From Pseudomonas putida (GTDB taxonomy: Bacteria; Pseudomonadota; Gammaproteobacteria; Pseudomonadales; Pseudomonadaceae): 64,000 nt of DNA. The stretch's first letter is position 1, and the number at the start of each line of letters is the position of its first letter. Both the position numbers and the translations under genes were made by a program. The DNA is taken from contig NZ_CP018846.1 of NCBI RefSeq assembly GCF_002025705.1, positions 487,501 through 551,500 of the forward strand, in the 5' to 3' direction. Positions 20,159 through 27,983 of the stretch are shown here, in pieces. A model generated the notes under the pieces. It was not told the DNA's origin, made no database searches, and was given only the letters and a program-made list of their open reading frames with translations.

Positions 20159-21088
20159 CTATGTCAGGGCGTTGACCTCGACGGTGATGTGGGCCAGTTC
20201 CTCGTGTACGCCCAGTGCCTGGCGCACGCTGTCGGCGCTCAATGCTGCCTGGGTGGCCAGGCTGAGGATGCAGGCGTACTGGTCCTTGCCCACACGCCAC
20301 ACGTGCAGGTCGGTGATGGTGGCAGGCACAGGCAGCTCGGCGACCACCTCGCGAATCTCCTCGACCACTGGCGCATCCATCTCGGCGTCCAGCAGCACCC
20401 TTCCGGTATCGCGCAGCAGGCCGCGGGCCCAGAGCGCCACCAGCACCGCACCGACCAGGCCCATCACCGGGTCGAGCCAGCTCGCGCCCCAGAATTTGCC
20501 GGCCAGCAGGGCGACGATCGCCAGTACCGAAGTGGCGGCATCGGCGATCACGTGCAGGTAGGCCGAGCGCAGGTTCAGGTCGTGGTGGTGATGGCCATGG
20601 TCGTGATGATGGTCGTGACCATGGTGGTGATCATGATCGTCGCGCAGCAGCCAGGCGCAGATCAGGTTCACGGCCAGGCCGATGACCGCGATGAAGATTG
20701 CCTCGTCATAGTGGATCGGCCCTGGCGTCAACAGGCGTTCAGCCGACTGGAAGGCCATGAGCCCGGCCACGCCGAGCAGCAGCAGGGCGCTGGAGTAGCC
20801 GCCGAGGATCTCGACCTTCCAGGTGCCGAAGGCGAAGCGTTGGTCCTTGGCATAGCGACGCGCGGCAGCGTAGGCCAGCAATGATAGCCCCAGGGCCAGG
20901 GCGTGCGAGCTCATGTGCCAGCCATCGGCGAGCAGCGCCATGGAGTTGAAGAACCAGCCACCGGCGATTTCCGCCACCATCATGATCGCCGTCAGCCACA
21001 CGGCCAGGCGTGTCTTGCGCTCGGCGCCGAGGTTGCTGGTGTGGAACTGGTGGCTGTGCTGCCAGCGGCCTGAGGTTTGCGTCGCCAT
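20159..21088 (-). CDS. dmeF: Cation diffusion facilitator, DmeF-type Co/Ni (divalent metal) exporter
   Basis: This 309-residue inner-membrane exporter removes divalent metal ions by proton antiport. It has six predicted helices. The CDF metal-site motif is in LLADGWHMSSH, the second site in HVIADAATSV, and a His/Asp-rich cytoplasmic loop lies between (about residues 150-172, 14 His). The long N-terminus and ADGWHMSSH are typical of the DmeF branch, linked to cobalt and nickel. It diverges from an RcnR-like regulator gene across an RcnR-type operator, which supports Co or Ni over zinc. The symbol follows this context. Confidence 0.88.
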   Translation of the reverse strand: MATQTSGRWQHSHQFHTSNLGAERKTRLAVWLTAIMMVAEIAGGWFFNSMALLADGWHMSSHALALGLSLLAYAAARRYAKDQRFAFGTWKVEILGGYSSALLLLGVAGLMAFQSAERLLTPGPIHYDEAIFIAVIGLAVNLICAWLLRDDHDHHHGHDHHHDHGHHHHDLNLRSAYLHVIADAATSVLAIVALLAGKFWGASWLDPVMGLVGAVLVALWARGLLRDTGRVLLDAEMDAPVVEEIREVVAELPVPATITDLHVWRVGKDQYACILSLATQAALSADSVRQALGVHEELAHITVEVNALT

Positions 21089-21120
21089 GGTTTATCATGC
21101 TCCCGGAATGTCGAGAAATA

Positions 21121-21135
21121 TACTATACCCCAGTA
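21121..21135. promoter_or_regulatory. RcnR/DmeR-type operator between dmeF and dmeR
   Basis: TACTATACCCCAGTA reads TACT-N7-AGTA with a C4 tract (G4 on the other strand). The RcnR site of E. coli is TACT-G6-N-AGTA, so spacing and half-sites agree. It lies 33 bp before dmeF and 24 bp before dmeR, placed to control both. Confidence 0.75.
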
Positions 21136-21158
21136 TACCTAGCATGGTGTGAAAGCGA

Positions 21159-21434
21159 ATGGCACATACCCTCAAGAGCAAGAAGCAATTGCTGACCCGC
21201 GTGCGCAAGATCAAAGGCCAGGCCGCGGCCCTGGAAACCGCGCTGGAGCAGGACAAGGACTGCCTGGCGATCCTCCAGCAGATCGCCGCCGTGCGCGGCG
21301 CGGTGAACGGGCTGATGACCGAAGTGATGGAAGGGCACATCCGCGAGCACCTGGTGGCGCAAGGGCTGAGTACTGAGGAACGGCAGGAAGAGGCGGACAA
21401 GGTGGCGGCGTTGCTGCGGTCTTATCTAAAGTGA
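21159..21434 (+). CDS. dmeR: Metal-sensing repressor of the CsoR/RcnR family (DmeR)
   Basis: This 91-residue all-helical repressor is expected to release DNA on binding metal. The residues that bind Ni/Co in E. coli RcnR are all present at the same numbers: His3, Cys35, His60 and His64. The copper sensor CsoR uses a Cys-His-Cys set instead. The stretch LQQIAAVRGAVNGLM is nearly the same as in RcnR. It diverges from dmeF with the operator at 21121-21135 between them. A second CsoR/RcnR-like palindrome starts at its stop codon. Confidence 0.92.
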   Translation: MAHTLKSKKQLLTRVRKIKGQAAALETALEQDKDCLAILQQIAAVRGAVNGLMTEVMEGHIREHLVAQGLSTEERQEEADKVAALLRSYLK

Positions 21435-21450
21435 TACCCCTAGGGGGTAT
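21434..21450. promoter_or_regulatory. Second CsoR/RcnR-like palindrome, after dmeR
   Basis: ATACCCC-TAG-GGGGTAT has two perfect 7-bp arms and a 3-bp spacer, with the G/C tract plus AT flanks typical of CsoR/RcnR-family operators. It begins on the last base of the dmeR stop and lies 158 bp before hicA. No metal gene follows. Confidence 0.55.
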
Positions 21451-21570
21451 ACGGTAGGAATGCAATTTTCCTACAGGGCTATAAGTAGAGACCTACTTGG
21501 TGGCCTGAACCATCCGCTGGTCGCCTGAAGTGTGCATGGTGTTTACTGCGCTTCGTTTTGGTCAAGTCGG

Positions 21571-21585
21571 TGTGTATCATACACA
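21571..21585. promoter_or_regulatory. Likely HicB operator upstream of hicA
   Basis: TGTGTATCATACACA is a perfect 6-3-6 inverted repeat, 23 bp before the hicA ATG and over the likely promoter. HicB antitoxins with ribbon-helix-helix or HTH domains repress their own operon at such sites. Confidence 0.6.
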
Positions 21586-21607
21586 TCGACTGCCGAAGGA
21601 AGGGCGT

Positions 21608-21835
21608 ATGCGCAGTCGTGAAGTGATCCAGCTCATTGAGGCGGACGGGTGGTACGAGGCCGAGGTCAAGGGCAGCCATCACCAGTTCAGGCACCCGATG
21701 AAGAAGGGGAGGGTGACAGTTCCTCATCCCAAGAGCGATCTTCCTAAAGGCACCGTACACAGCATCCTGAAGCAAGCTGGCTTGAAGCAGTCCAGTGGCT
21801 TCGATAGCTCGAACATCAGTGGAGACGCGCAATGA
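21608..21835 (+). CDS. hicA: HicA toxin (mRNA interferase)
   Basis: This 75-residue toxin of the HicA/YcfA family has a dsRBD-like fold that cleaves mRNA. The active His is in KGSHHQFRHP, followed by the VTVPHPKSDLPKGTVHSILKQAG core. The start at 21608 is chosen from GAAGGAAGGG just upstream and family length; the frame is open further back. It overlaps hicB by 4 bp (ATGA). Order toxin-antitoxin is usual for hicAB. Confidence 0.92.
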   Translation: MRSREVIQLIEADGWYEAEVKGSHHQFRHPMKKGRVTVPHPKSDLPKGTVHSILKQAGLKQSSGFDSSNISGDAQ

Positions 21836-22239
21836 AATTCCCGGTCGTATTGCACAAGGACGCCGATTCGGATTATGGCGTGACCGTTCCCGACGTGCCT
21901 GGTTGCTTCTCTGCGGGCTCGACTGTCGCCCAGGCGCTGGAGAACGTTCAAGAGGCGCTAGCGCTGCATTTTGAGGGTTTGGTTGCTGATAACGAAGCGC
22001 TTCCTCAAGCGCAGGAAGTCGACGTCCATGTGGCGAATTCCGATTATGCTGGCGGGGTCTGGGCTGTCGTTGATTTCGATGTCACGCCTTACTTGGGGAA
22101 GGCCGTGCGGTTCAACGCAACATTGCCGGAAAACCTCCTTCAGCGGATCGATGAAAAAGTGAAGCGTGACCATCGGTATGCTTCTCGTTCTGGATTTCTC
22201 GCGTCGGCCGCTCTAAGAGAACTGGCGCTCGCACACTGA
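21832..22239 (+). CDS. hicB: HicB antitoxin
   Basis: This 135-residue antitoxin has an N-terminal degenerate RNase-H-like domain (FPVVLHKDADSDYGVTVPDVPGCFSAG) that binds HicA. The C-terminal part (about 90-135) looks like a ribbon-helix-helix DNA-binding segment (FNATLPENLLQRIDEKV, then RSGFLASAALREL). It should neutralise HicA and repress the operon at 21571-21585. No frame damage is visible in the pair. Confidence 0.92.
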   Translation: MKFPVVLHKDADSDYGVTVPDVPGCFSAGSTVAQALENVQEALALHFEGLVADNEALPQAQEVDVHVANSDYAGGVWAVVDFDVTPYLGKAVRFNATLPENLLQRIDEKVKRDHRYASRSGFLASAALRELALAH

Positions 22240-22295
22240 ACGAATCCGTATTGCAACCAGTGCGGGAATCATGCCGGATGCAAGGTCAGCGCAAT

Positions 22296-22326
22296 CCCTG
22301 TGGGAGCGGGTTCACCCGCGAATGCG
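22296..22326. repeat. Single REP element (class CTGTGGGAGCGGG)
   Basis: CCCTGTGGGAGCGGGTTCACCCGCGAATG is one half of the REP class found paired at 35241-35335. It lies alone between hicB and the LysR gene; the rest of this 110-bp gap shows nothing else. Confidence 0.75.
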
Positions 22327-22349
22327 CGAGTACAGGCGACGATGAACCT

Positions 22350-23234
22350 TCAGGCCTGGATCAATCGCTCGACCAACCCTGCCGCATAGCCTGGTAACCC
22401 GGCGAAATCCCGCGCGCACAACAGCAACCGCCGGTTGGCCCAGTCCTCTCGCAGTGCCACCCAGTGCATCGGCAACACCCCCTTCCAGCGCTGCACCGAT
22501 GCCAGCGGCACCACGCCGATACCGGCGCCACCGGCGACCATGCGTATCACCCCGTCAAACCCTTCGGCCCGCACCCGTACCTGCATGCGCTGGCCTTCGC
22601 GCAGAGCCTGTTCTTCCAGGTATAACGCCAAGGCACTGTTCGCCCCCAGCCCGACATGGCCATGGGCAAGGCACTCGACGAAGCTTGGGGTGGGCTCTGC
22701 GGCGAGGGGGTGACCCAGCGGTGTCACCAGCACCAGCGGATCATCGCGAAACGGCAAAGTCTGCAAATGCGCGCTGGGCGCTGCGGTGGAAATGATGCCC
22801 AGATCAGCCGTGCCCTGGGTTATCGATTGCACGATGCGCAGGCTCGGCAGCTCTTGCACGTCGATGCCGATCCCAGGGTTGTCGGCAAGGTAGCTGGCCA
22901 GCAGCTCCGGAAGATACTCGGTCAACGCTGCGGTGTTGCACAGCAGCCGCACCTGCCCTTGCTGGCCCCTGGCATATTGGGCCAGGTCGAACTGCAGGCG
23001 CTCGACCTGTTGGGCGATTTGCCGCGCATGTTGCAACAGCGCCTGGCCGGCGGGCGTCGGCTGCACGCCGCGGCGATTGCGCTCAAGCAAAGGTGTGCCG
23101 AGCGAGGCCTCCATGGCGCGGATGCGTGCACTGGCCGCTGGCAGCGACAGATGGCTGCGGCGGGCGCCGGCGGTGATGTTGCCGCACTCGGCGGTGTGCT
23201 GGAAAAGCCGGAGGTCGATCAGGTCGAAATGCAT
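22350..23234 (-). CDS. LysR-type regulator divergent from a TSUP exporter
   Basis: This 294-residue protein has an N-terminal LysR helix-turn-helix (AGARRSHLSLPAASARIRAME) and a C-terminal effector-binding domain. It diverges from the TauE/SafE-type gene at 23304 with a 69-bp gap, the common layout for a regulator and its target. The ligand is unknown; sulfur-containing or organic anions are possible given the partner, but this is inference. Intact and of normal length. Confidence 0.87.
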   Translation of the reverse strand: MHFDLIDLRLFQHTAECGNITAGARRSHLSLPAASARIRAMEASLGTPLLERNRRGVQPTPAGQALLQHARQIAQQVERLQFDLAQYARGQQGQVRLLCNTAALTEYLPELLASYLADNPGIGIDVQELPSLRIVQSITQGTADLGIISTAAPSAHLQTLPFRDDPLVLVTPLGHPLAAEPTPSFVECLAHGHVGLGANSALALYLEEQALREGQRMQVRVRAEGFDGVIRMVAGGAGIGVVPLASVQRWKGVLPMHWVALREDWANRRLLLCARDFAGLPGYAAGLVERLIQA

Positions 23235-23303
23235 CTGCCTCTGTCCTGGCGAGAGTCTGGCTGAGTATATGGCAGATTTTCAGTACAACCGCTGCGCGCC
23301 ATC

Positions 23304-24077
23304 ATGGTGACCATGGATACCTTGATCGCTTTCTACCAGAACATCGGTCCGGCATTGACGCTGCTAGTGGTCATCACCTTCCTGCTGGCCGGTGCCGTCA
23401 AGGGTGTGATCGGCCTCGGCCTGCCGACCATCGCCATGGGCCTGCTGGGGCTGGCTATGTCACCGGCGCAGGCTGCGGCGCTGTTGATCGTTCCCTCTAC
23501 GCTCACCAACCTCTGGCAGCTCGCTGCCGGTGGGCATCTGCCGACGCTGTTGCGCAGGCTCGGACCGATGCTGGTGATGATTTTCGTCGGCACGTTGCTT
23601 GGCAGTGCCTGGCTGGGTATCAACAGCGGGCCGTGGGCCGTGCATGCGCTGGGCGCGGCGCTGGTGATCTACGCGCTGTACGGGCTGGCAGGGCCGGCCT
23701 TGCGCGTGGCACCGGGGCGGGAAGGGTGGTTGGGCCCGATTTGCGGGCTAGTGACAGGCCTGGTCACTGCGGCCACTGGCGTATTCGTGATGCCTGCGGT
23801 GCCTTACCTGCAGAGCCTGGGCCTGAGCCGCGACGAGATGATTCAGGCGTTGGGCCTGTCATTCACGGTCTCGACCCTCGCCCTGGCCCTTGGCCTGGCC
23901 GGGCAGGATGCCCTGGGTGGGCAAGCGCTGGGTGCTTCGCTGCTGATGCTGGCGCCGGCACTGCTGGGCATGCTAGCCGGGCAGTGGCTGCGCCAACGCA
24001 TCAGTGCAACGTTGTTCAAGCGCTGCTTCTTCATCGGCCTGGCCGCGCTGGGCGGCCATTTGCTGATCAACGGTTAG
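23304..24077 (+). CDS. TSUP family (TauE/SafE) membrane transporter
   Basis: This 257-residue protein has about eight hydrophobic segments in two repeats, each with the Gly/Pro motif of the family (GVIGLGLPTIAMGLL in the first half, GLVTGLVTAATGVFVMPAVPYL in the second). TSUP proteins export sulfite, sulfoacetate or other organic anions. The substrate cannot be told from sequence. Two ATG codons, 23304 and 23313, are possible starts. Its 3' end overlaps the convergent monooxygenase-fold gene by 11 bp. Confidence 0.85.
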   Translation: MVTMDTLIAFYQNIGPALTLLVVITFLLAGAVKGVIGLGLPTIAMGLLGLAMSPAQAAALLIVPSTLTNLWQLAAGGHLPTLLRRLGPMLVMIFVGTLLGSAWLGINSGPWAVHALGAALVIYALYGLAGPALRVAPGREGWLGPICGLVTGLVTAATGVFVMPAVPYLQSLGLSRDEMIQALGLSFTVSTLALALGLAGQDALGGQALGASLLMLAPALLGMLAGQWLRQRISATLFKRCFFIGLAALGGHLLING

Positions 24078-24381
24078 CGGACGAGGCGCTGAGCATCACG
24101 ATCGGCTGGATGTCGAAATCGCGCTCAAGGTAGTCCATGCGCTTTTCGAAGAACTCGACCATATGCGGCAGTGCCGAGTGCACGTCCAGCGCCGCCTTGT
24201 CGGCCCACACCTCATAGAACACGAACAGGCTCGGGTCCTGCTGGTCGCGCAGCATGTGGTATTCGATGCAGCCAGGTTCCTGGCGGCTTGGCTCGACGTA
24301 AGCGCGGAACAGGGTTTCGAAGGCTTCGGCCATTTCCGGGCGGGTCTTGGCCTTGAGGATGAAAGCGTGCTGCTCGCTCAT
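24067..24381 (-). CDS. Putative quinol monooxygenase (ABM domain, YgiN-like)
   Basis: This 104-residue protein carries the antibiotic-biosynthesis-monooxygenase fold (dimeric ferredoxin-like). Typical elements are EPGCIEYHMLRDQQDPSLFVFYEVW and HMVEFFEKR near the C-terminus. YgiN in E. coli works on quinols beside MdaB. Here an mdaB gene diverges 158 bp away, so a shared quinone-redox role is likely. The start at 24381 is chosen over upstream codons from family length. It overlaps the TSUP gene end by 11 bp. Confidence 0.85.
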   Translation of the reverse strand: MSEQHAFILKAKTRPEMAEAFETLFRAYVEPSRQEPGCIEYHMLRDQQDPSLFVFYEVWADKAALDVHSALPHMVEFFEKRMDYLERDFDIQPIVMLSASSANR

Positions 24382-24539
24382 GGATCGGTGCTCCCAAGTG
24401 GTTGATGAATCGATTCTACGGCAATAATGCGTATCGAATTCTTGACTTGAGATCAATTGTATTTTGCCGCACGCCTGCTGTATCCCGCGCTCGCGAGCCA
24501 TTAATGTGCCGGTCATCCCTTTATGACCCGAGGCCCAGC

Positions 24540-25130
24540 ATGAAAAACATCCTACTGCTCAACGGCGGCAAACAGTTTGCCCACTCCGACGGCCGTCTCA
24601 ACCTGACCCTGCACGACGCCGCGCTGGCCCACCTGGACCGTGCCGGTTTCGATGTACAGCAGACCTTCATCGACTGTGGCTACGACGTCCAGGCCGAAGT
24701 GGAGAAATTCCTTTGGGCCGATGTGATCATCTACCAGATGCCGGGGTGGTGGATGGGCGCGCCGTGGACCGTGAAGAAGTACATCGACGAAGTTTTCACC
24801 GCCGGCCACGGCAGCCTTTATGCCAACGACGGCCGTACCCGTTCCGATCACTCGCAGAAGTACGGCAGCGGTGGCCTGGTGCACGGCAAGCAGTACATGC
24901 TGTCGCTGACCTGGAACGCACCGCAGCAGGCGTTCGATGACCCGACCGACTTCTTCGAGGGCAAAGGTGTGGATGCGGTGTACTTCCCGTTCCACAAGGC
25001 CAACCAGTTCCTGGGCATGACCGGCCTGCCGACCTTCCTGGCGGTCGATGTGATGAAGCGCCCGGATGTGCCGGCGGCGTTGGCGGCTTATGAAGCGCAT
25101 CTGGACAAGGTGTTCGGCAAGGCTATCTAA
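24540..25130 (+). CDS. mdaB: NADPH:quinone reductase MdaB-like (flavodoxin fold)
   Basis: This 196-residue FAD-dependent flavodoxin-fold reductase performs two-electron reduction of quinones with NADPH and limits redox cycling. The N-terminal LLLNGGKQFAHSDGRLN, the PGWWMGAPWTVKKYIDEV segment and the C-terminal GLPTFLAVDVMK are close to E. coli MdaB. It diverges from the YgiN-like gene, as expected for quinone redox partners, and is followed after 30 bp by a LysR gene on the same strand that may regulate it. Confidence 0.92.
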   Translation: MKNILLLNGGKQFAHSDGRLNLTLHDAALAHLDRAGFDVQQTFIDCGYDVQAEVEKFLWADVIIYQMPGWWMGAPWTVKKYIDEVFTAGHGSLYANDGRTRSDHSQKYGSGGLVHGKQYMLSLTWNAPQQAFDDPTDFFEGKGVDAVYFPFHKANQFLGMTGLPTFLAVDVMKRPDVPAALAAYEAHLDKVFGKAI

Positions 25131-25160
25131 TCCCTGCATGGTTCACGCACAGGCGCTCAA

Positions 25161-26057
25161 GTGAAAACCCGATCCGAAGAACTCCAGGTATTCGTCGCCG
25201 TCATCGATTGCGGTTCGATCTCTGCCGCCGCCGAGCAGATGGGCCAGACCCCATCGGCGGTCAGCCGCACGCTGTCACGCCTGGAGGCCAAACTCGGCAC
25301 CACGCTGGTAAACCGCACCACCCGGCGCATGGACCTCACCGAAGAAGGCCGCTTCTTCCTCGAACGCTCGCGCCTGGTGCTGGAACAGATGGACGAGATG
25401 GAAGAGCGCCTGTCGATGAACCGCCAGACCCCATCCGGGCGTCTGCGCATCAACGCCGCCGCGCCGTTCATGCTGCACGCCATCCTGCCGTGGATTGGCG
25501 AGTTCCGTCGCCAGTACCCCGGCATCGAGCTGGAACTCAACACCGACGACCTGATCATCGACCTGCTGGAGCAGAGTACCGATGTGGCCATCCGCATTGG
25601 TGACCTCGCCGACTCCAGCCTGCATGCCCGCTCGCTCGGTTGCAGCCCGGTACAGGTGCTGGCGAGCCCGCAGTACCTGGACCAACACGGTACACCGGAG
25701 AAGGTCGAGGACCTGAACAACCATTGCCTGCTCGGCTTCAGCCAACCTGAGTCGCTCAACCAGTGGCCGCTGCGTCATGCTCAGGGTGACCGCTGGAGCA
25801 TCCGCCCGGCATTGATCGCCTCCAGCGGCGAGACCCTGCGCCAGCTGGCGCTGGCCGGGGAGGGCATCGTCTCGCTGTCACACTTCATGACCCACGAAGA
25901 CATCCGCGCCGGCCGCCTCAAGGTGCTGCTGAGCGAGGCCAGCAACGGCTACCGCCAGCCGATCCACGCGGTGTATTACCGCAACACGCAGCTGGCCCTG
26001 CGTATCCAGTGTTTCCTCGACTTCATCCAGCGCAAGCTGGCGATGTACGCCTGCTGA
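25161..26057 (+). CDS. LysR-type transcriptional regulator downstream of mdaB
   Basis: This 298-residue protein has the LysR winged helix at residues about 17-60 (SAAAEQMGQTPSAVSRTLSRLE) and an intact effector domain of the DsdC/AaeR-like group. It lies 30 bp after mdaB on the same strand and may be co-transcribed. Regulation of mdaB or the ABM gene is a guess from position. No divergent target is present. Confidence 0.87.
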   Translation: MKTRSEELQVFVAVIDCGSISAAAEQMGQTPSAVSRTLSRLEAKLGTTLVNRTTRRMDLTEEGRFFLERSRLVLEQMDEMEERLSMNRQTPSGRLRINAAAPFMLHAILPWIGEFRRQYPGIELELNTDDLIIDLLEQSTDVAIRIGDLADSSLHARSLGCSPVQVLASPQYLDQHGTPEKVEDLNNHCLLGFSQPESLNQWPLRHAQGDRWSIRPALIASSGETLRQLALAGEGIVSLSHFMTHEDIRAGRLKVLLSEASNGYRQPIHAVYYRNTQLALRIQCFLDFIQRKLAMYAC

Positions 26058-26174
26058 GTTGCCTGAACGCGACAGTTCCTGTCCACAGGCGGCGAAACTT
26101 CCTCTGTTTGATTGCACAGTCGAAACGCTTCGGCCTTACTGACTGCTCAACAAAAACAACACCAAGGAAGTGTC

Positions 26175-27842
26175 ATGCGTATTGTCCCGTTCCAGTACCT
26201 GGCTCTGGCAGCCGCGATCCTGAGCTGTTCCTCGACTTACGCCGCCACGTTGGAAGGTGGCGCTGTAGCTGCGCCCGATCAATATGGTGCACAGGTAGCC
26301 GCCGACATTCTCAAGAAGGGCGGCAACGCCGTGGATGCTGCTGTAGCGACGGCGTTCACCCTGGCTGTGACCTACCCCGAGGCGGGCAACATCGGTGGCG
26401 GTGGCTTCATGACCCTGTTCGTCGACGGCAAACCGTACTTCCTCGACTACCGCGAAGTGGCGCCCAAGGCCGCCACGCGCAACATGTACCTGGACGACAA
26501 GGGCGAGGTGATCGAAAACCTGAGCCTGGTCGGCGTGCGTGCTGCGGGTGTGCCCGGTACGGTGATGGGCCTGTGGGAGGCCCACCAGAAGTTCGGCAAG
26601 CTGCCCTGGAGCGAGCTGCTGACTCCGGCCATCGGCTATGCGAAGAACGGCTTCAAGGTCGCCGAAAAGCAGTACCAGTACCGCAACGACGCCCAGGGCA
26701 TGTTCAAGACGGCGACCAACTTCAACGATTACTTCGGCAACATGAAAGTCGGTGAGCTGTTCAAGCAGCCGGAAATGGCCCAGACCCTCGAGCGCATCGC
26801 CGACAAAGGCGTGAGCGAGTTCTACCAGGGCAAGACTGCCGACCTGCTGGTGGCGCAGATGCAGGCCGACAAGGGCCTGATCACCAAGGACGACCTCAAG
26901 GACTACAAGGCGGTGTGGCGCGAGCCGATGGCCCTGAGCTGGCGCGGTAACGTGGTCTACACCGCGCCACCGCCAAGCTCCGGCGGTGTGGCCTTGGCCC
27001 AGCTGCTGGGCATCAAGGAAGACCGCGCGGCGGACTTCAAGGGCGTGGCGCACAACTCGGCGCAGTACATCCACCTGCTGGCGGAGATCGAGAAGCGAGT
27101 GTTCGCCGACCGCGCCGACTACCTCGGTGACCCGGCCTTCACCAAGGTGCCGGTCGACCAGCTGGTTGCCAAGGACTACCTGGCCAAGCGTGCCGCGCAG
27201 GTCAACCCGAATGCCATTTCCGAGACTGACAAGGTCAAGCCAGGGCTGGAACCGCACCAGACCACGCACTTCTCGATCGTCGACAAGCAGGGCAACGCGG
27301 TCAGCAACACCTACACCCTCAACCTCGATTACGGCAGCGGCGTGGTGGTCAAGGGGGCAGGCTTCCTGCTCAACGACGAGATGGACGACTTCAGCGCCAA
27401 ACCGGGCGCAGCGAATGCCTTTGGCGTGGTCGGTGGCGACGCCAACGCCATCGAACCGGGCAAGCGCATGCTGTCATCCATGAGCCCGAGCCTGATGACC
27501 CGCGACGGCAAGGTCGAGCTGGTGATCGGCACCCCGGGCGGATCGCGGATCTTTACCTCGATCTTCCAGGTGATGAACAACCTGTACGACTACGGCATGC
27601 CGCTGGAGAAGGCCGTGGCTGCGCAGCGTGTGCACCATCAATTGTTGCCAAAGGACACCATCTATTTCGACAGCTATGCGCCGCTGACCGGGCCTGTGGC
27701 TGATGAGCTTAAGAAGATGGGTTATGTGCTGGAGGACCAGGGTTGGGAGATGGGCGATATCCAGGCGATTCGGGTCAATGGGGCGCAGCTTGAGACCGCT
27801 TCGGATCCGCGTGGGCGTGGGGTGGGGATGATCGTCAAGTAA
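26175..27842 (+). CDS. ggt: Gamma-glutamyltranspeptidase
   Basis: This 555-residue periplasmic enzyme hydrolyses or transfers the gamma-glutamyl group of glutathione. A signal peptide (about 1-24, ending STYA) is followed by the large-subunit sequence. The self-cleavage site and N-terminal catalytic Thr are in the QTTHFSIVD stretch (about 375). SSMSPSLM and GTPGGSRI form the substrate pocket. The start at 26175 is set by AAGGAAG upstream and the signal peptide; earlier in-frame codons would spoil it. Intact. Confidence 0.95.
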   Translation: MRIVPFQYLALAAAILSCSSTYAATLEGGAVAAPDQYGAQVAADILKKGGNAVDAAVATAFTLAVTYPEAGNIGGGGFMTLFVDGKPYFLDYREVAPKAATRNMYLDDKGEVIENLSLVGVRAAGVPGTVMGLWEAHQKFGKLPWSELLTPAIGYAKNGFKVAEKQYQYRNDAQGMFKTATNFNDYFGNMKVGELFKQPEMAQTLERIADKGVSEFYQGKTADLLVAQMQADKGLITKDDLKDYKAVWREPMALSWRGNVVYTAPPPSSGGVALAQLLGIKEDRAADFKGVAHNSAQYIHLLAEIEKRVFADRADYLGDPAFTKVPVDQLVAKDYLAKRAAQVNPNAISETDKVKPGLEPHQTTHFSIVDKQGNAVSNTYTLNLDYGSGVVVKGAGFLLNDEMDDFSAKPGAANAFGVVGGDANAIEPGKRMLSSMSPSLMTRDGKVELVIGTPGGSRIFTSIFQVMNNLYDYGMPLEKAVAAQRVHHQLLPKDTIYFDSYAPLTGPVADELKKMGYVLEDQGWEMGDIQAIRVNGAQLETASDPRGRGVGMIVK

Positions 27843-27875
27843 TTACATTCGAGGTTGCCGGGAGGGCTTTGCCCT

Positions 27876-27975
27876 CCTATCCGACCGGTCCGGCGCCCCG
27901 GCAAGGCCGCTCCTACAGAGGTCTGCGGATCCCTGTAGGAGCGGCCTTGCCGGGGCGCCGGACCGGTCGGATAGG
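27876..27975. repeat. Paired inverted REP (REPIN) between ggt and the mcpS-like gene
   Basis: A perfect 42-bp inverted repeat (27876-27917 with 27934-27975) has a 16-bp spacer. It is the same REP type as at 11350. It lies between two convergent genes and fills most of the 141-bp gap, where it may also end transcription. Confidence 0.93.
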
Positions 27976-27983
27976 GCCGCAGG

